Source: Porphyra umbilicalis (lineage: Eukaryota > Rhodophyta > Bangiophyceae > Bangiales > Bangiaceae). Taken from it: a DNA stretch of 64,000 nucleotides. The stretch covers positions 1-64,000 of the forward strand of contig KV918894.1 of NCBI GenBank assembly GCA_002049455.2. The letters are read 5' to 3'. Below, piece by piece: positions 34,533 through 45,250 of the stretch (within the stretch, counting starts at the first letter, position 1; each line of letters begins with the position of its first letter). The notes below the pieces were generated by a model. The model searched no databases. It was not told where the DNA came from and saw only the letters and a list, made by a program, of their open reading frames with translations. The position numbers and the translations under genes were made by a program.

Positions 34533-34712
34533 GACCGGTGTGACTGGCCTGGGGAGCTGAACATTACCAGTTCAACACTCCCCCAAGCTCCTCAGGGCCA
34601 GGTTCGTCTGACCCACGACTCAGAATTGCCTCTCCTGCAAATTCCTCCGTCCCCCTTCTGGGGCGCAGCCGTGGCGCATCTCGAACCCGCGACCTCTCAG
34701 AACTAAATCCAG

Positions 34713-34729
34713 CGCAAGCTGGGCCCATA
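34713..34729 (-). mobile_element. Copia fossil, primer-binding-site side
   Basis: AGCTGGGCCCATA, read on the minus strand as TATGGGCCCAGCT, is the same primer-binding site as in the copia at 50.1-53.7 kb, where it directly follows the LTR. Here it is separated from its LTR (44584) by the 9.85 kb insertion. Drosophila copia is known to prime from an internal fragment of initiator Met-tRNA, and this site looks like that type. Confidence 0.75.
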
Positions 34730-35467
34730 CAGCCGTTCTCCAAAAAATCCCTCAGTCACGGAATGCAACAGTCATCGGATCCAACAGTTGAAACTCATAG
34801 AATTTCAAGTTTCTTCAGAGACAGAAAGACAACGTGGCCGATGTTTCAAGGTCACGGTCCCTGCAAGCCTTTGCGGTCCATTTTGTATCCCACAGTGGTC
34901 TCCAGCAAGATGCAGGCGAGGCTGTCATGAGAGACCGACACATTAGTCTCGTGACTGCCGTTTTCTCGTGGAGCCTTGCATGATTCGTCGCCTTGTCGTC
35001 CCATTTAGCAAGACAACAGGGCGCTTTCTGAGAAGCGTTATTGCATCTTAGCATGCGATGTAAGTGTCTTCTCGGACCTTTATTACGGCCAGTGAAGTGA
35101 CAAGCACCGACGGAATTCAGCAGCTAGACGCTCTTGGCGTTGCGAACAGGCTGCGGGCGACGATCTGGGAAAATGTGACCGATTTCACGCGTCCGTCGGC
35201 CGCACGCCACTGGCACGCCCCACACCATCTGGTGGCTGACGACTGAGCTCGGCTGTGCACGCTTCATCTGCCCATCATTCATGTCCAGTCATTTGCGCCC
35301 TAAAGAGGGTCTTGCTCCACGTCTCAATTGGCGCATGATTCGCCGTCCTCTCGTCAATCTATTTCTGTCGACAGATCCGCTCGTCACGTTGCCAATGCGG
35401 AGCCCCCCCCCCCCCCCCCCACCTATCCTCCTTTCTCCTCCGACCCTCGCCCTCCCCGACCAATCGC

Positions 35468-37226
35468 ATGCCCGCCATGTCATCCAGCAGCGACATCCAA
35501 CCAATTTTGACGGCTGCTAGGGAGGCGGCCGGGCTCGCTGCCAGCACGCGTTCGTCATCGTCGAAAGAGGAGGACACCCGGACCGGTTCACCTGATCTGG
35601 CTGCCGGGACCTGTCCCGAGACGGCGGACAAGGGTGGGCATGTCGCCAATCAACCTGACGGTGATGTGGCCGAGGGTGACGCCGCGCCGGCTAACGCTTG
35701 TTCTATTTGCGGCTACCGCCGGCGATTTTCCGACGATGCCCACAACTTTGGGACGTGTGAGGGGAACGTGCGTGAGTGCACGGCGAGCCCGAACGTGCCG
35801 GCTCCGTTTCGGACGCAGGCGTGCACGTGTTCGGCTGCAAGGGTAAAGCGTTGCGCCGTTAGTAAACAGTGAGTTTGAGATGTTCTCCTTCTGTTGTCAT
35901 CGTCGAGAGATCTGTTTGCCGGCCTGCTCGACCTAGCAATATTCTGACCACGAGCTTGATCTATTTTCGTTTCTCTGTGTCTCCGTGGCTTCGTAGTTGC
36001 CATTTGTGTCTGCAAAAGGGCCACCTTCCCCACACTCCTTCGCTGTCAAAGGCGTTTGATCTTTCCTTTACCCCCACAGGCAAGCTCTCGGTTCGCCGGA
36101 AGAAGGGCGTCCAGTGGAACGTGGCATCGATGGTGTGTGCGAAAACTACGGACGCTCAGCTCAAGCAAGTTGCGGCCGCTGCTTTTCGGTCTGCGACGGT
36201 CGCCGCCGATGACGCGCAAGCCTACGTGGCTCGGCGTCGGGACGCTCTACTATCTGACGTCGCCGAGCAGCCAGATGGGGCTCGTGGAGCGATAATGGCT
36301 CGAGCAACGAAGGCGCTATCGGGTCCGAACGCACGAGCCGCAATGGTTCGTAACCGGCTTGGAGCTGTCTACCACTCGTCGTTGGCTACTGGCTTGGCGG
36401 CCGGGATGCCGCGTGACGTGGCGCTGCTTTTCGCCGGAGCGAGCCAAGCAGGCGTCGATTTTGGGTCGCCGTCGAGCGGGGAGGCCCCGAACTCGACAGT
36501 CGCGCGCCGAGCAGTTCGCAAGCGTTTGGCGGAGACTGCGGCGGAGAAGCGGATTGCTCAGGTTGCCAGGATCGATGGCCGGCTCGGCATTGTGGGCGGG
36601 GCCAGCACGTCCAACCGAGTGTGAGTTGTTGTTTAATTTTTTCTGGGCGTGCTCGAGCGTGCTTGCACTGTGCCGGGACGTGCGGTATTCAGCTCAAGTG
36701 TGTGTCCTCGTTTACTTGTGGTGTGACCTGACGTTATAACCCTCCTTTCCGTTGCCAGCGCTCTTTCTATTCTCCCTTTCTTCTGTTTCTTGTATGTGGC
36801 TGAACAATTTGCAGGCGGGCCCTCTACGCCGGAGAGGCACCGTCCCCCCCCCCTCCGATTCCAGAGGCCGCCGGCGCAGTCGGTCCTGCTGCGCCAGGCA
36901 GCACCGAATCGGCAGCCACAGGCCAACGCGACAGCGAGTTTCGGCAGCTGGGCGCGGCTGCTCTGGCCGAGAACCTGGCATCATTTGCGTTCGGACCTGA
37001 GGACGATTTTGAGCGTGCTGCGTTCGTGGAGAAGGTCCGTCGGGGTATGGTTTCCGGATTTCTACGTGGTCATACTGTGTGCGGCTCGACTGTGAGTGCG
37101 GTGGATGTCGTAGTTTTGATTTTGTCTAAGTGGGGCGAGCAAGGCGAGCCTCATCCGGATGTGTCGTCCCTCCCACTGGGACTGCGTGACCTGGTCTTGT
37201 CGTGGGTCACGTTCCATCGCCGTTAG
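35468..37226 (+). CDS. Three-exon gene of unknown function in the 9.85 kb transposon
   Basis: Exons 35468-35868, 35997-36620 and 36815-37226; both introns (128 and 194 bp) begin GTGAGT, end in AG, and are phase 2, and the joined frame is open to the TAG at 37224. That gives 478 residues. The N-terminus is Ser/Glu/Asp-rich, then come Cys pairs suggesting zinc binding: CSICGYRRRF, TQACTCSAAR and, across the first junction, CHLCLQKGH. The middle exon is Ala-rich and helical (RATKALSGPNARAAMVRNR) with basic segments (VRRKKG, RRAVRKRL). After a Pro-rich linker the last exon reads DDFERAAFVEKVRRGMVSGF. No known family. It faces the transposase tail to tail with a 56 bp gap, so it is probably an accessory protein of the element or captured cargo. 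Phase agreement at both introns makes the model firm; the function is unknown. Confidence 0.8.
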
Positions 37227-37282
37227 TGCTTTGCTTTCGTGGCCATCTGATAGACGTTTATTGTATTGTACCATTTGCCCCA

Positions 37283-38368
37283 TTACTCCCGCACGTCAGA
37301 CAGAGATGCAAAGACACCCTCCCACGGCCCACCAGGCCCACACAGCTCTGGAACGTTTCGAACAGCCTCCAACAGGCTGTGCTCAAAGTGAGACGCAAGG
37401 TTTGGGGCAGCCAACTTAGACAATGCAACTGCGTGTAGAAGTGCCTCTGGCACCCCGTCATACGAGTGGTGCGCCGTCTTGAGCTGGTGCGAGAACTCAC
37501 TAAACACCTCCTCAATCGGTTGGAACTCTGGACTATACGGTGGAAGACGAAGACGAAAGATGCCGTTTGCGCGGATGAAGGCATCCGCCTCCGCCGAGTG
37601 GATAGGTGCATTGTCATATAGTAGAACGCACCGGTCTGGCTGCAGCCTCCACGGTAGACCAGGCAAGAACCGGTTCATCGTTGGGAGCTGCCCGTTGAGG
37701 AAGAGCAGCCAATCGTCCGAATTCTGGGACGGAGGGGTGGGGGTGTTGACCGAGTGAAGCACCCCATCCGAGTAGGACACGGCCATCATCGTTGAAGTCC
37801 TTAGCATCGCCCTCCGGTCACGCAACTGGCACTCGTAGCGCGCACCACGCAGCCACCGACCGCGTCGTCGCCGTAAGTCCCCGCCGTCCTTGTGGGTCTC
37901 GTCGGCCGACACGAGGCGCCGAAGGGGGATTGACAAAAATAGCCTGGCGAATGCGTCCCGCCTTGCTTGATCACGTTCTCGACACATACGGTAGAGCTGC
38001 TTGTATGAGTAGCCCGCAGCCCGCAGCACGCGGTCGAGGGTGGCAATTGAGCACTTGTAGGAGTCGCGATAACCAGGCAAAGTCGATAAAAAAATAAACA
38101 CGTCCTTCATTTCACCGAACAGCTGCTCCGGGTCCGACAAGATGACGGCACTCAGGGCGCGGACGAAGTTCTCGTCGAACCAAACGTTATCCGCATGACG
38201 ATTTCGGATGGCCGGGTCCGGCCACCACTCGCCGGTGTCCTTGTACGCCTTGACCCAAGCAGCCGCCGTGCTTCGGTCGCACATCAAGCGCCTGGCCGCC
38301 TCCGAGATGCTCACGTCTTCGAACAAGACCCACGAGATGACCAACATCCGTGCCGTGTCGTCGAACAT
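37283..38368 (-). CDS. IS630/Tc1/mariner-superfamily transposase
   Basis: A single uninterrupted 361-residue ORF, the normal length for the superfamily. The N-terminus has a helix-turn-helix (ISEAARRLMCDRSTAAAWVK). The catalytic DDE set is visible: Asp in RLVSADETHKDGGD, Asp in VLLYDNAPIHSAEAD, and Glu in YSPEFQPIEEVFSEF, with 33 residues between the second Asp and the Glu. Catalysis by this family targets TA, in line with the TA flanks of the surrounding 9.85 kb element. All catalytic residues are present and no break is seen, so it may be functional. The start at 38368 (MFDDTARM) fits the length of the family. It lies tail to tail with the three-exon gene and is the likely source of movement for the 132 bp fold-back element as well. 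Confidence 0.92.
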   Translation of the reverse strand: MFDDTARMLVISWVLFEDVSISEAARRLMCDRSTAAAWVKAYKDTGEWWPDPAIRNRHADNVWFDENFVRALSAVILSDPEQLFGEMKDVFIFLSTLPGYRDSYKCSIATLDRVLRAAGYSYKQLYRMCRERDQARRDAFARLFLSIPLRRLVSADETHKDGGDLRRRRGRWLRGARYECQLRDRRAMLRTSTMMAVSYSDGVLHSVNTPTPPSQNSDDWLLFLNGQLPTMNRFLPGLPWRLQPDRCVLLYDNAPIHSAEADAFIRANGIFRLRLPPYSPEFQPIEEVFSEFSHQLKTAHHSYDGVPEALLHAVALSKLAAPNLASHFEHSLLEAVRNVPELCGPGGPWEGVFASLSDVRE

Positions 38369-39083
38369 GATGAAGAAGAGGGTGAGCAGGTTGCCGAACG
38401 TCCAATGCGGGACACAGGGCGTCGTCAGAGGTTCTTCACTGGACCAGAGTGCCTGCTAATTAGGGACCTACGTCTAGAGTAGCCCCTCTTGTTTTATGGG
38501 AGAACAAGATGACATATTTTTATGGCGATGTTTCTCTGGACTCTCTTGGCGTTAGATGACGCAGAAGCAGTGGACTGGCTTGTACTCCTCGACCATTCAG
38601 ACCAGAGTTTCTGAGCGATCATGTACTGCCACGAAAGCTGTTCGATGGAGTTCGCATGGAATGAATGATCGCCCTCATCGCCTCCGAAGCCCTGTACGTC
38701 GGGCATGGTCGAGAGAACCAGCCATGCAGTCCGCTGCTCTGACTCATGCGGTCTTCAACCCTTGCTCTGCTATGAGAACAAGGTGATCTGAGCGCGATGA
38801 ACTGCCAAGGAACAAATGGTCAAGTCGAAAGACCAGTAAAGGAAGGACAGTAAGCACTTGGCCGACGAAAGTGACGGTCTTGATTCGGACTGAGAGATAC
38901 ATACAAGCAGTTGGAAGAATGGGTACCGAGAATGAAGAAGTGAAGACACAAGACGAGAGGGTGCTCAACCACCTCGACCATTCGCCGTCACATCCTACGA
39001 GCTCCGGCTGTCATCAAGCACCGGACATAGAGGCGCTTCCTCGAACTGGGCGCAGAACACTCCATGCCGAGGTTCGGTCAGAG
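38369..39083. other. No gene seen
   Basis: Region upstream of the transposase, possibly its promoter. AATTAGGGACCTACG and AT-rich patches occur near 38455-38530, but no TATA box can be assigned with confidence. Confidence 0.35.
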
Positions 39084-41327
39084 CTACGCCGCACAGTACG
39101 GGCTGATGCTTCGTCTTCGAGCAGAAAAGAAAAGATAGAAAAACGAAAAACGCTGTGGCTCTTTAGCGGGAAAGGCGTGGCCACACACGGTGGGGGGGGG
39201 CGCCACCGTGCAGGCTCTAGTCGTCTCGTTGGCGCCCGCAGGGTCGACGGAGGCAGGTGCGGGCGATTCAAGACGGGCGGTTGCGAGGGGCGGGGGCATG
39301 CGACCCCTGGCGTGGGGGGGTAGGCTCGCCGCGCGGACGCTGCTCGGCGTGGCGACGGAGGCCGTCGCGGTGCGGTTGGGGTCTAACCGCCGCGTTGGGG
39401 AAGCGGACGTCATGGCGCCTCCCAACCTCCCGCCGTCGGTGCCTGTCAGCGGCGGCGGGGTAGAAGCCCCGCCGACCGGGGCTGCCACCACCCATGCCGG
39501 CGCCGCGGAAGCGGCAGGGCTGTAGTGTGCTGGCCAGGCGACGCGGCGGGCGCTGCGGCGGCGTACTGGCGCGCGGCGTCGGCTGGGGCTCTCGGCATTG
39601 CCCTGACGCCAAGAGTCGACGCGAGTGTGCGGACGTCCGTGCGGAGGGCGGCGACGATTGGCGCGGCGTCATTGTTTGCGAGCAGGGGGTTGGCGGGGGG
39701 CCCCGAGTGGACGTGTACTGACGTCGACCGCGCGGCGAAGCTGTTGTGGCCGTCGTAAGGGGCCGAGGCCGACGCGGTGGACGCAACTTCAGGCGGCACC
39801 ACATGAGGCATAGGTGGGGGAGACGATAACGACAAGGACTATGAAGACCTGGCGGCTGCCATTGACCGTGTCCTCACGACCTGGCGGCTGCCATCGACCT
39901 TGTCCTCACGACCGCCGAGCTAGCCACAGCGCGGATGACGGCCGCCACAATCGGCGCGGTGAAGCCGGGCGGCACCGCGTGCCCCGACGACGCGCGTTCG
40001 GTGACGGTCACGACGACCGCCGCCCGCGGTCTTCGGAACGCCTCGACCGCCACTGCCGCGGTGGCAGCAGGGACCCCCCCCGCCGTCACGGCCGCCCGCC
40101 GGCGAGCGGCAGCGGCGGCGGCCGCCGCCGCCGCGTCGCCCCCCGCCGCTGTCGCCCCCCCCGCCACAGACTGGGCCGCGACGGAGGCGTCGGGGACGCT
40201 GTTGCCGAGCCAATCGTCTATGATGTCGCGTCAGACCTCGGATGGCGGGCTGTGGGGGGAGCCGCCGACGCCACGGCGGCTGGCCAGCCGCCCAACCGCC
40301 CCGCGTCACAGGCGATGTCGGAGCAGCCGCCACGGCTTGACCGGCGGCGGCCGCCTGTCTCTTCCCCCCCCGGGCGGCGGTAGCAGGGGGGAGCCGGCCG
40401 CTGCGCGTCGGGCATCGCGGCCGCCGCCGACGCCGCGACGGAGGGAAGCTCTTCGCCGCGGGCCACATTTCGGGCGTCAGCCAGGCGGCACGCGGACCGG
40501 GCAGCGCGGTCGGCTCGCCACCGGGACCTCGAAGAGGGTCAAGGACGGCTTGCGGACGGTGTTCAGGGGGAGTTGTCGAGGGGGTGGGTCACGGTTTGGC
40601 TGTTTCCTCTGCCCGCCAAAGAGGGTAGGGGGGTCGACTTTCCCAGGTCCGCCGCAGCCGGAATGGCGTGGAGTTCAACCGGCGGAGAGAGTGGGCCGGC
40701 GGCGGCGGGCACCGCAGCCGCCGCCGCCACCGCTGTGCCCCCCCCCCCGCCCATTCCACTCTCCTAGCAGCCGCACGTGCCGGGTTCCCTTTCCCTTCCG
40801 CAGGCGTCGGTGCTCGGCCTCGACCCCGCTCACCGAGCCTTCCTGTGTGAGGCGCTCCCTGGTCTGGCGACCGCCCGCCTCCGACCCTTCCTGCGTTGCT
40901 ACCGCCACCCGTGCTACCACTGACGCTCACCGCCACCCGCTGGGCGTGAAGAGAGCGGAAACGTCGTTGGCCTGGCCGCCACGCTGGTCGCCGCGGGGTC
41001 CGCGTGCCGCATGTTGTACTTTATCGGCGCGGTGCCGGTAGTGGACGAGCTGCCATAGGTGCGCAGCCAGGGGATACAGCGGCGGCGCCCGCCGCGACGG
41101 CGGTAGAAGCCACAGAGGCGGTGGATGCGGCTGACGCCGACGCCGAAACCAATGTTCATGGCACCAGAGAAGACGGTGTAGGCGGCGGCGCCCGCCGAGG
41201 CAATGACATCCGCGGCGCGGCAGAGGGCGCGCGCGCCGCGGGTGGCGGCGGCGGCGGCAGCGGCGACGGCGGCCTCGCTGGCAGACGGGGCGGCGGGTGA
41301 GGAGTGGCGGACATCGTGCTCCCGCAC
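39084..41327 (-). CDS. GC-rich unknown ORFs in the 9.85 kb transposon
   Basis: The minus strand holds a chain of open frames from MREHDVRHSSPAAPS (41327) down to 39084. Normal-looking peptides are TRGARALCRAADVIASAGAAAYTVF, shown here as two parts CRAADVIASAGAA and AAYTVFSGAMNIGFGV, and further down YDGHNSFAARSTSVHVHS and VAALRTDVRTLASTLGV. The frame changes at G/C runs, as in the unknown gene at 8787-10293. Long Ala runs also open other frames, so the exact model is not secure and no family is recognised. If real, it is additional cargo of the transposon. Confidence 0.3.
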
Positions 41328-41449
41328 CGTGCCGTCGCTGTGGCTGACATGAGCGGTGGAGGGTGGGAAGAAGTGCGTAGCTGGCGAGGGGGACGAACGT
41401 GCTGGCGCGTAACGGGATATGTGTCATTTTCTTGCTCTTCTTCCCACAA

Positions 41450-42887
41450 GCGTACGCCCGAGGCTGTTAGTTTCGCTTGGTGTCTTTGTTGATATGTAGT
41501 TTCGAAAGTATACGAAGCTCATGCACACACACACAGCGAGCTTCCATGCACGGGCTTCATTCCAGGTCCACGTTGTTTTAATGTCGTACGTTACACATTA
41601 TCGTCCATGGTGGAAATCTGCGTCGCCTTGGGTTAGGAACTCGGGCCGGTGAGTCTGCGCGACGTGCGATTCCTGCAGTTGACGTGTGAGGAGAACGGGT
41701 CTTCAGTGCTCCCGAACACTGAACCTCTGGTGCGGGCATTGAAATAGCCAACGAGTGGGCTTTGCTCTTCGTCTTTGTCTGTCGCGGGATTGCTTGGGCG
41801 GCCTACGCTCTTGGAGCCGTCATCACCAGATTACCGATGGTCCATCACGGCGGAGGCGAAAAGCTTAGGGTCTGGTTGGGGTCGCCGCCATCACCCCTTC
41901 ACGGCTGTTGGACGGATGGTGCGCACATCGCAGGCTTTCTCTTCGGGAGCCCCCGCCCCGCCCGGTCCCCGTGACAGCCGACTGGGGGCGGCACCACATG
42001 TAGTCGCTGGCGACGCGAGCGACGAGCCCCGTCGCTCAAACCGCTGACCCATGAGCAGTTGCCGCCACGGTGCGGGGTGGAATGAGTTCGGCGCGTGCGC
42101 AAAACGGATAGTGCGGGTGGGGGTGGGAAAGGCGACGGCAGTGTCGGTGCACGAGGTCTCGGTCGCCAGATCACGCGTCAGAGCAGGACCAGTGCAGGGA
42201 CAGACGCTGCGCTGTCGCTACTACTCAGGCGAGGGTGTGTACTCCACGAGCACACGCACGTGCCGGACAATGCCATGTATGCAGCTGTGATGTGCGCGAA
42301 GATAGGAGGCTCCGGCACGGATTGTTGCCCGTGAGGTGATCGCAAATGGGCGGAAGCAACTGGCAACAAAAAACCTGCCATAAATTCAATTGAGACGTCA
42401 TATTTATGATAAATGTGAAAACACACAAGCCAGGACTTGTCTACACAGCACCGGAGTTGTAGAATTTTACTTGACAAATCACTCTGAAAGTGACCCCCGT
42501 TGTCGTTCTTTTGCTTTGTGGACCAAAACGTTGACTAAGCCGGTCGTAAACTTAGTGCCGCGCTTTTAGGAGCCGTTGAGTCGTTGGGGACAGGCACCAG
42601 CGACCAAGTCGATACATCGCGGGCACTCCGTTTCTCGAAGAAGCGCATGTATTACTCACGCACTCAAGATGTCAGCTCGGTATTGGCCTTTGCGTGTGCC
42701 CTGCCATCATGACTCGAGGTGTGAAAAAGAGCGTGTTTAATAGACATAGCTGTACGTGTCGCAAATGTAAAGAGGAGCAATGAGAAAAGCAAAAGGAAGG
42801 ACATGACAGAATGGCGCCCCCCTCTTCTGCGCTCCTCTCGAACGGAGCATCAACAGCAGGGACCTTGACAAGCGTCGATCCGCACGT
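41450..42887. other. No gene seen
   Basis: Mixed composition, short open frames only. A CA-repeat patch lies at 41525-41535. Confidence 0.4.
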
Positions 42888-43565
42888 CTAGACGTTCAGC
42901 ACGTCCACCATCCAGCGCATCGCGGACTCCTCCGAATGAGGCATCTGAATGGGCTGAACAAAAGCCCAACCACAGAGCAAACGTCCCCGACCTGTTCCTA
43001 CAATCATATCAAAGAGCACGAAAGCAACAGAAAATGTCCCAGATATCATAGTCACGCCCACAATGTCAGTGTCAATATTAAAGCACACCTCACAGCGGGA
43101 CCGTGCAGGTACACGTCGCATTCGGACGAACATGGCGAGGGCGTGGGGGGTGGCAGCAGAGGTGTGGCAATCAAAGAGAGCAAGGAAAGGTCGGGTGATG
43201 GAGTGTTCAACGAGCCATGCGCGACAGCAGGGGGGGGACAAAGCCTCAGAACATTCACGGCTGCAACCGTACTCATGCATCTCGTAATGAAAAAACATAC
43301 ACAACGACACGTGCTCATCATGCCGATGATCCCAGTGCCCGCCCACATACCTCATGCAACTGTGCAAGTGGTGCAACAGATCGGAAGCACATACCAAGAG
43401 CGCGGGTGGCGTGCCGTGGGACACCACTGCGTTCATCAGGGGCAATGCGGGACGAGGCGAGGAAGACGCGACAACGACGTCCACGACGGGGACAGCCGTC
43501 GGGAGGAAGGAGATCGTCGATGGCTCCACCGTCCCCAGCAGGGTGGCGGTGTTCCGATCGGACAC
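42888..43565 (-). CDS. Unknown 225-residue ORF in the 9.85 kb transposon
   Basis: Open from ATG 43565 (MSDRNTATLLGTVEPST) to the stop at 42888. It is rich in His, Met and Cys (HHLHSCMRYVGGHWDHRHDEH, split as HHLHSCMRYVGG and HWDHRHDEH), with alternating hydrophobic segments near the C-terminus (GVTMISGTFSVAFVLFDMIV). No family recognised. An overlapping plus-strand frame of similar length exists, so one of the two is chance; the minus one has the more protein-like composition. It could be cargo of the transposon. Confidence 0.35.
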   Translation of the reverse strand: MSDRNTATLLGTVEPSTISFLPTAVPVVDVVVASSSPRPALPLMNAVVSHGTPPALLVCASDLLHHLHSCMRYVGGHWDHRHDEHVSLCMFFHYEMHEYGCSRECSEALSPPCCRAWLVEHSITRPFLALFDCHTSAATPHALAMFVRMRRVPARSRCEVCFNIDTDIVGVTMISGTFSVAFVLFDMIVGTGRGRLLCGWAFVQPIQMPHSEESAMRWMVDVLNV

Positions 43566-44548
43566 ACGGCACCGTTGACTGATCTGCTTTTCTATGAATC
43601 AAAGCGGGCCACACAAGTTTGCAGCAGCGCAACACATAATTAGAATTCGATATCGGAAAAGAAAGGTTTGGAGCCAGTCTGTCACAATTATGAGGTATCG
43701 ACAGGTCTTTTGATCGCTGGGTTGCGAAACGAAATTAGTCCGTCGATCACACCGGACTTCTCAGTGCTTCATCGCTTTTGCCTCTTATTCCATTCTAACT
43801 AGTAGCAGTGACCACGTTAGATACTCTGCATACTGGGAATGAGAGCAGTGCTTCTGAGGCCGTCGCGCACGACGCGACCCGTCCTCACTGCAAGGGCATA
43901 TGGAAGTGGCCACAGGAAAAATCCGCCGCATCCCGGACGATCACGCAAAGCGGTTCCTCAGGCGTGAGCGCGCACCGCGGCTCCCTGAGGCCATTCGTAC
44001 AAAATGGGACAGGCGCGCCACACTGGGCCAACAAAAGTGCTGCCGTGGTCCATCCTTTCGTGAGAGCACTCAGCCCGTCTCACAGACGCGTCTGGGAGGG
44101 TAACTTGAGGAGAACTGTTGATGGCATCTCTTGCCGAAGATACTCATTTCTGGGCGCTCATTGGTCCGAAGTATTCTAGCATGGGCGCCGTAGCCCGGCG
44201 GCCAATGAACGCTGACTCACCTTGGCACATGTGCGGCAGAGTTTCTGACCCACTGCGACAGTCCTGTGTCCTGTTGCCCCAGACGCACTCAAGCTGACCC
44301 TAACAGCGGATGCAGGGGCCACGTCAGCATTCAGGGTCTGAATGGGCCAAAACACCTGCAGTGAGGCAGAGAAAAAGGACCGTGTGTCTCGTGAGGGCTT
44401 CCCAAGACAGCCTCTCACTGCTCATGCAGCGTGGTGGTCCACAGCCAGCGTGAACCAGATCATGAAAATGAGCTGCCTCGCACTGAAACCAACTTGAAAA
44501 CCGTCGACTTTGGTCGAAGTGTAACTGTTGAAGGACATGTTAACATGT
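43566..44548. other. No gene seen, right subterminal part of the transposon
   Basis: Short open frames without motif. CAACAGTT, also found inside the left end, occurs on the minus strand just before the right terminal repeat. Confidence 0.4.
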
Positions 44549-44583
44549 GGGACTGAGGGATTTTTTGGAGAACGACTGTAACC

Positions 44584-44981
44584 TGTGAAGTGAGCGGTAG
44601 TTGGGTGGATGCGTTGCTTTTCTCGAGAGCGGTCTGAGGCGCGAGGCCAGCAGGCTCTTAAACCCTCCCTCTGCCTCTCTCGCCACGTTGTGCCGGCGCA
44701 CCCCCCGCCAGCGCAGTGCTCCCTCCCTTGGAGGGTACATGATCTGACCACCCCACAAATCGCGACGCCCCTCGATGACCCCACGAGAATCTCCACGAGC
44801 TCAGCACCAAAAGGAGCTGCCCTCAATATACAAGTACAAGTAATTACATCATACACATACAGCAATGCATGATAATGGCACAGCGAAACAAGACGATGAC
44901 CGCATAAGTACTCCCGGAATTAGCCAGACATTCCACGGTAACTCCGACTGACCTGCGCGGGCTTGGGAGGCTTCCTCAACA
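44584..44981 (-). mobile_element. Copia LTR fossil
   Basis: Starts TGTGAAGTGAGCGGTAGTTG next to the primer-binding site interrupted at 34728, and shares that border sequence with the LTRs at 50102 and 53188. Further in, only patches match (GGCCAGCAG.CTCTTAA), so it is another subfamily. Read on the minus strand it would begin TGTTGAGGAAGCC near 44981, a likely but unproven border. No body of the element is seen beyond the primer site. Confidence 0.6.
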
Positions 44982-45250
44982 CTTCCCCAGCGCCCCACAG
45001 TCCGCGCCATGGACGCTTCGTCACGGCCACAGTGCGAGATCTTACGCCAACATTCGCGATCGAGAAAATGGCGAAGTCGATCTCATCGACTTGGCCGAAA
45101 TCGGGTCGAGTCGGTGGGAGCAGTAGGCCTACAGCTCCCAGCGAGTCGACCCGATTTCGGCAAAGTAAAATCGACCTCCGACGAAATCGGCAAAAATCAC
45201 CATCGACGTGAAGCTGGCGTCGAGGTGAGTACAGCGCACCCGGTTGCGTC

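Larger units (their letters stand above)
34730..44578. mobile_element. 9.85 kb TA-flanked transposon with transposase and extra genes
   Basis: Ends are inverted copies starting CAG(C/T)CGTTCTCC, then AAAAAATCCCTCAGTC (34730-34757, 44551-44578; one mismatch), with CAACAGTT repeated further in on both sides. TA lies outside each end (34728-34729, 44579-44580). The outside flanks, GGGCCCA-TA and TA-ACCTGTGA, join into the intact copia site seen at 53177-53193, which proves a clean single insertion. Inside: a three-exon unknown gene (+), an IS630/Tc1/mariner-type transposase (-) tail to tail with it, GC-rich ORFs at 39-41.3 kb and an ORF at 42.9-43.6 kb. Typical Tc1/mariner elements are 1.3-2.4 kb with one gene, so this one is several times too large. 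A nested smaller element inside cannot be ruled out. Confidence 0.88.

Noticed and set aside
34540-34578. Solo LTR remnant (minus strand TGTTGAAC to CAGTCACA)
   Set aside because: Only 39 bp between TG and CA, with no matching copy; the ends are too common to prove anything.
34680-34712. tRNA or tRNA-derived SINE on the minus strand (GGTTCGAGATGC, B-box-like)
   Set aside because: Only a T-arm-like piece is present; no acceptor or anticodon stem could be built. Same for GGTTCGACCC near 28590.
37440-38100. Plus-strand ORFs opposite the mariner-type transposase
   Set aside because: Shadows of the transposase; the minus frame has all catalytic motifs.
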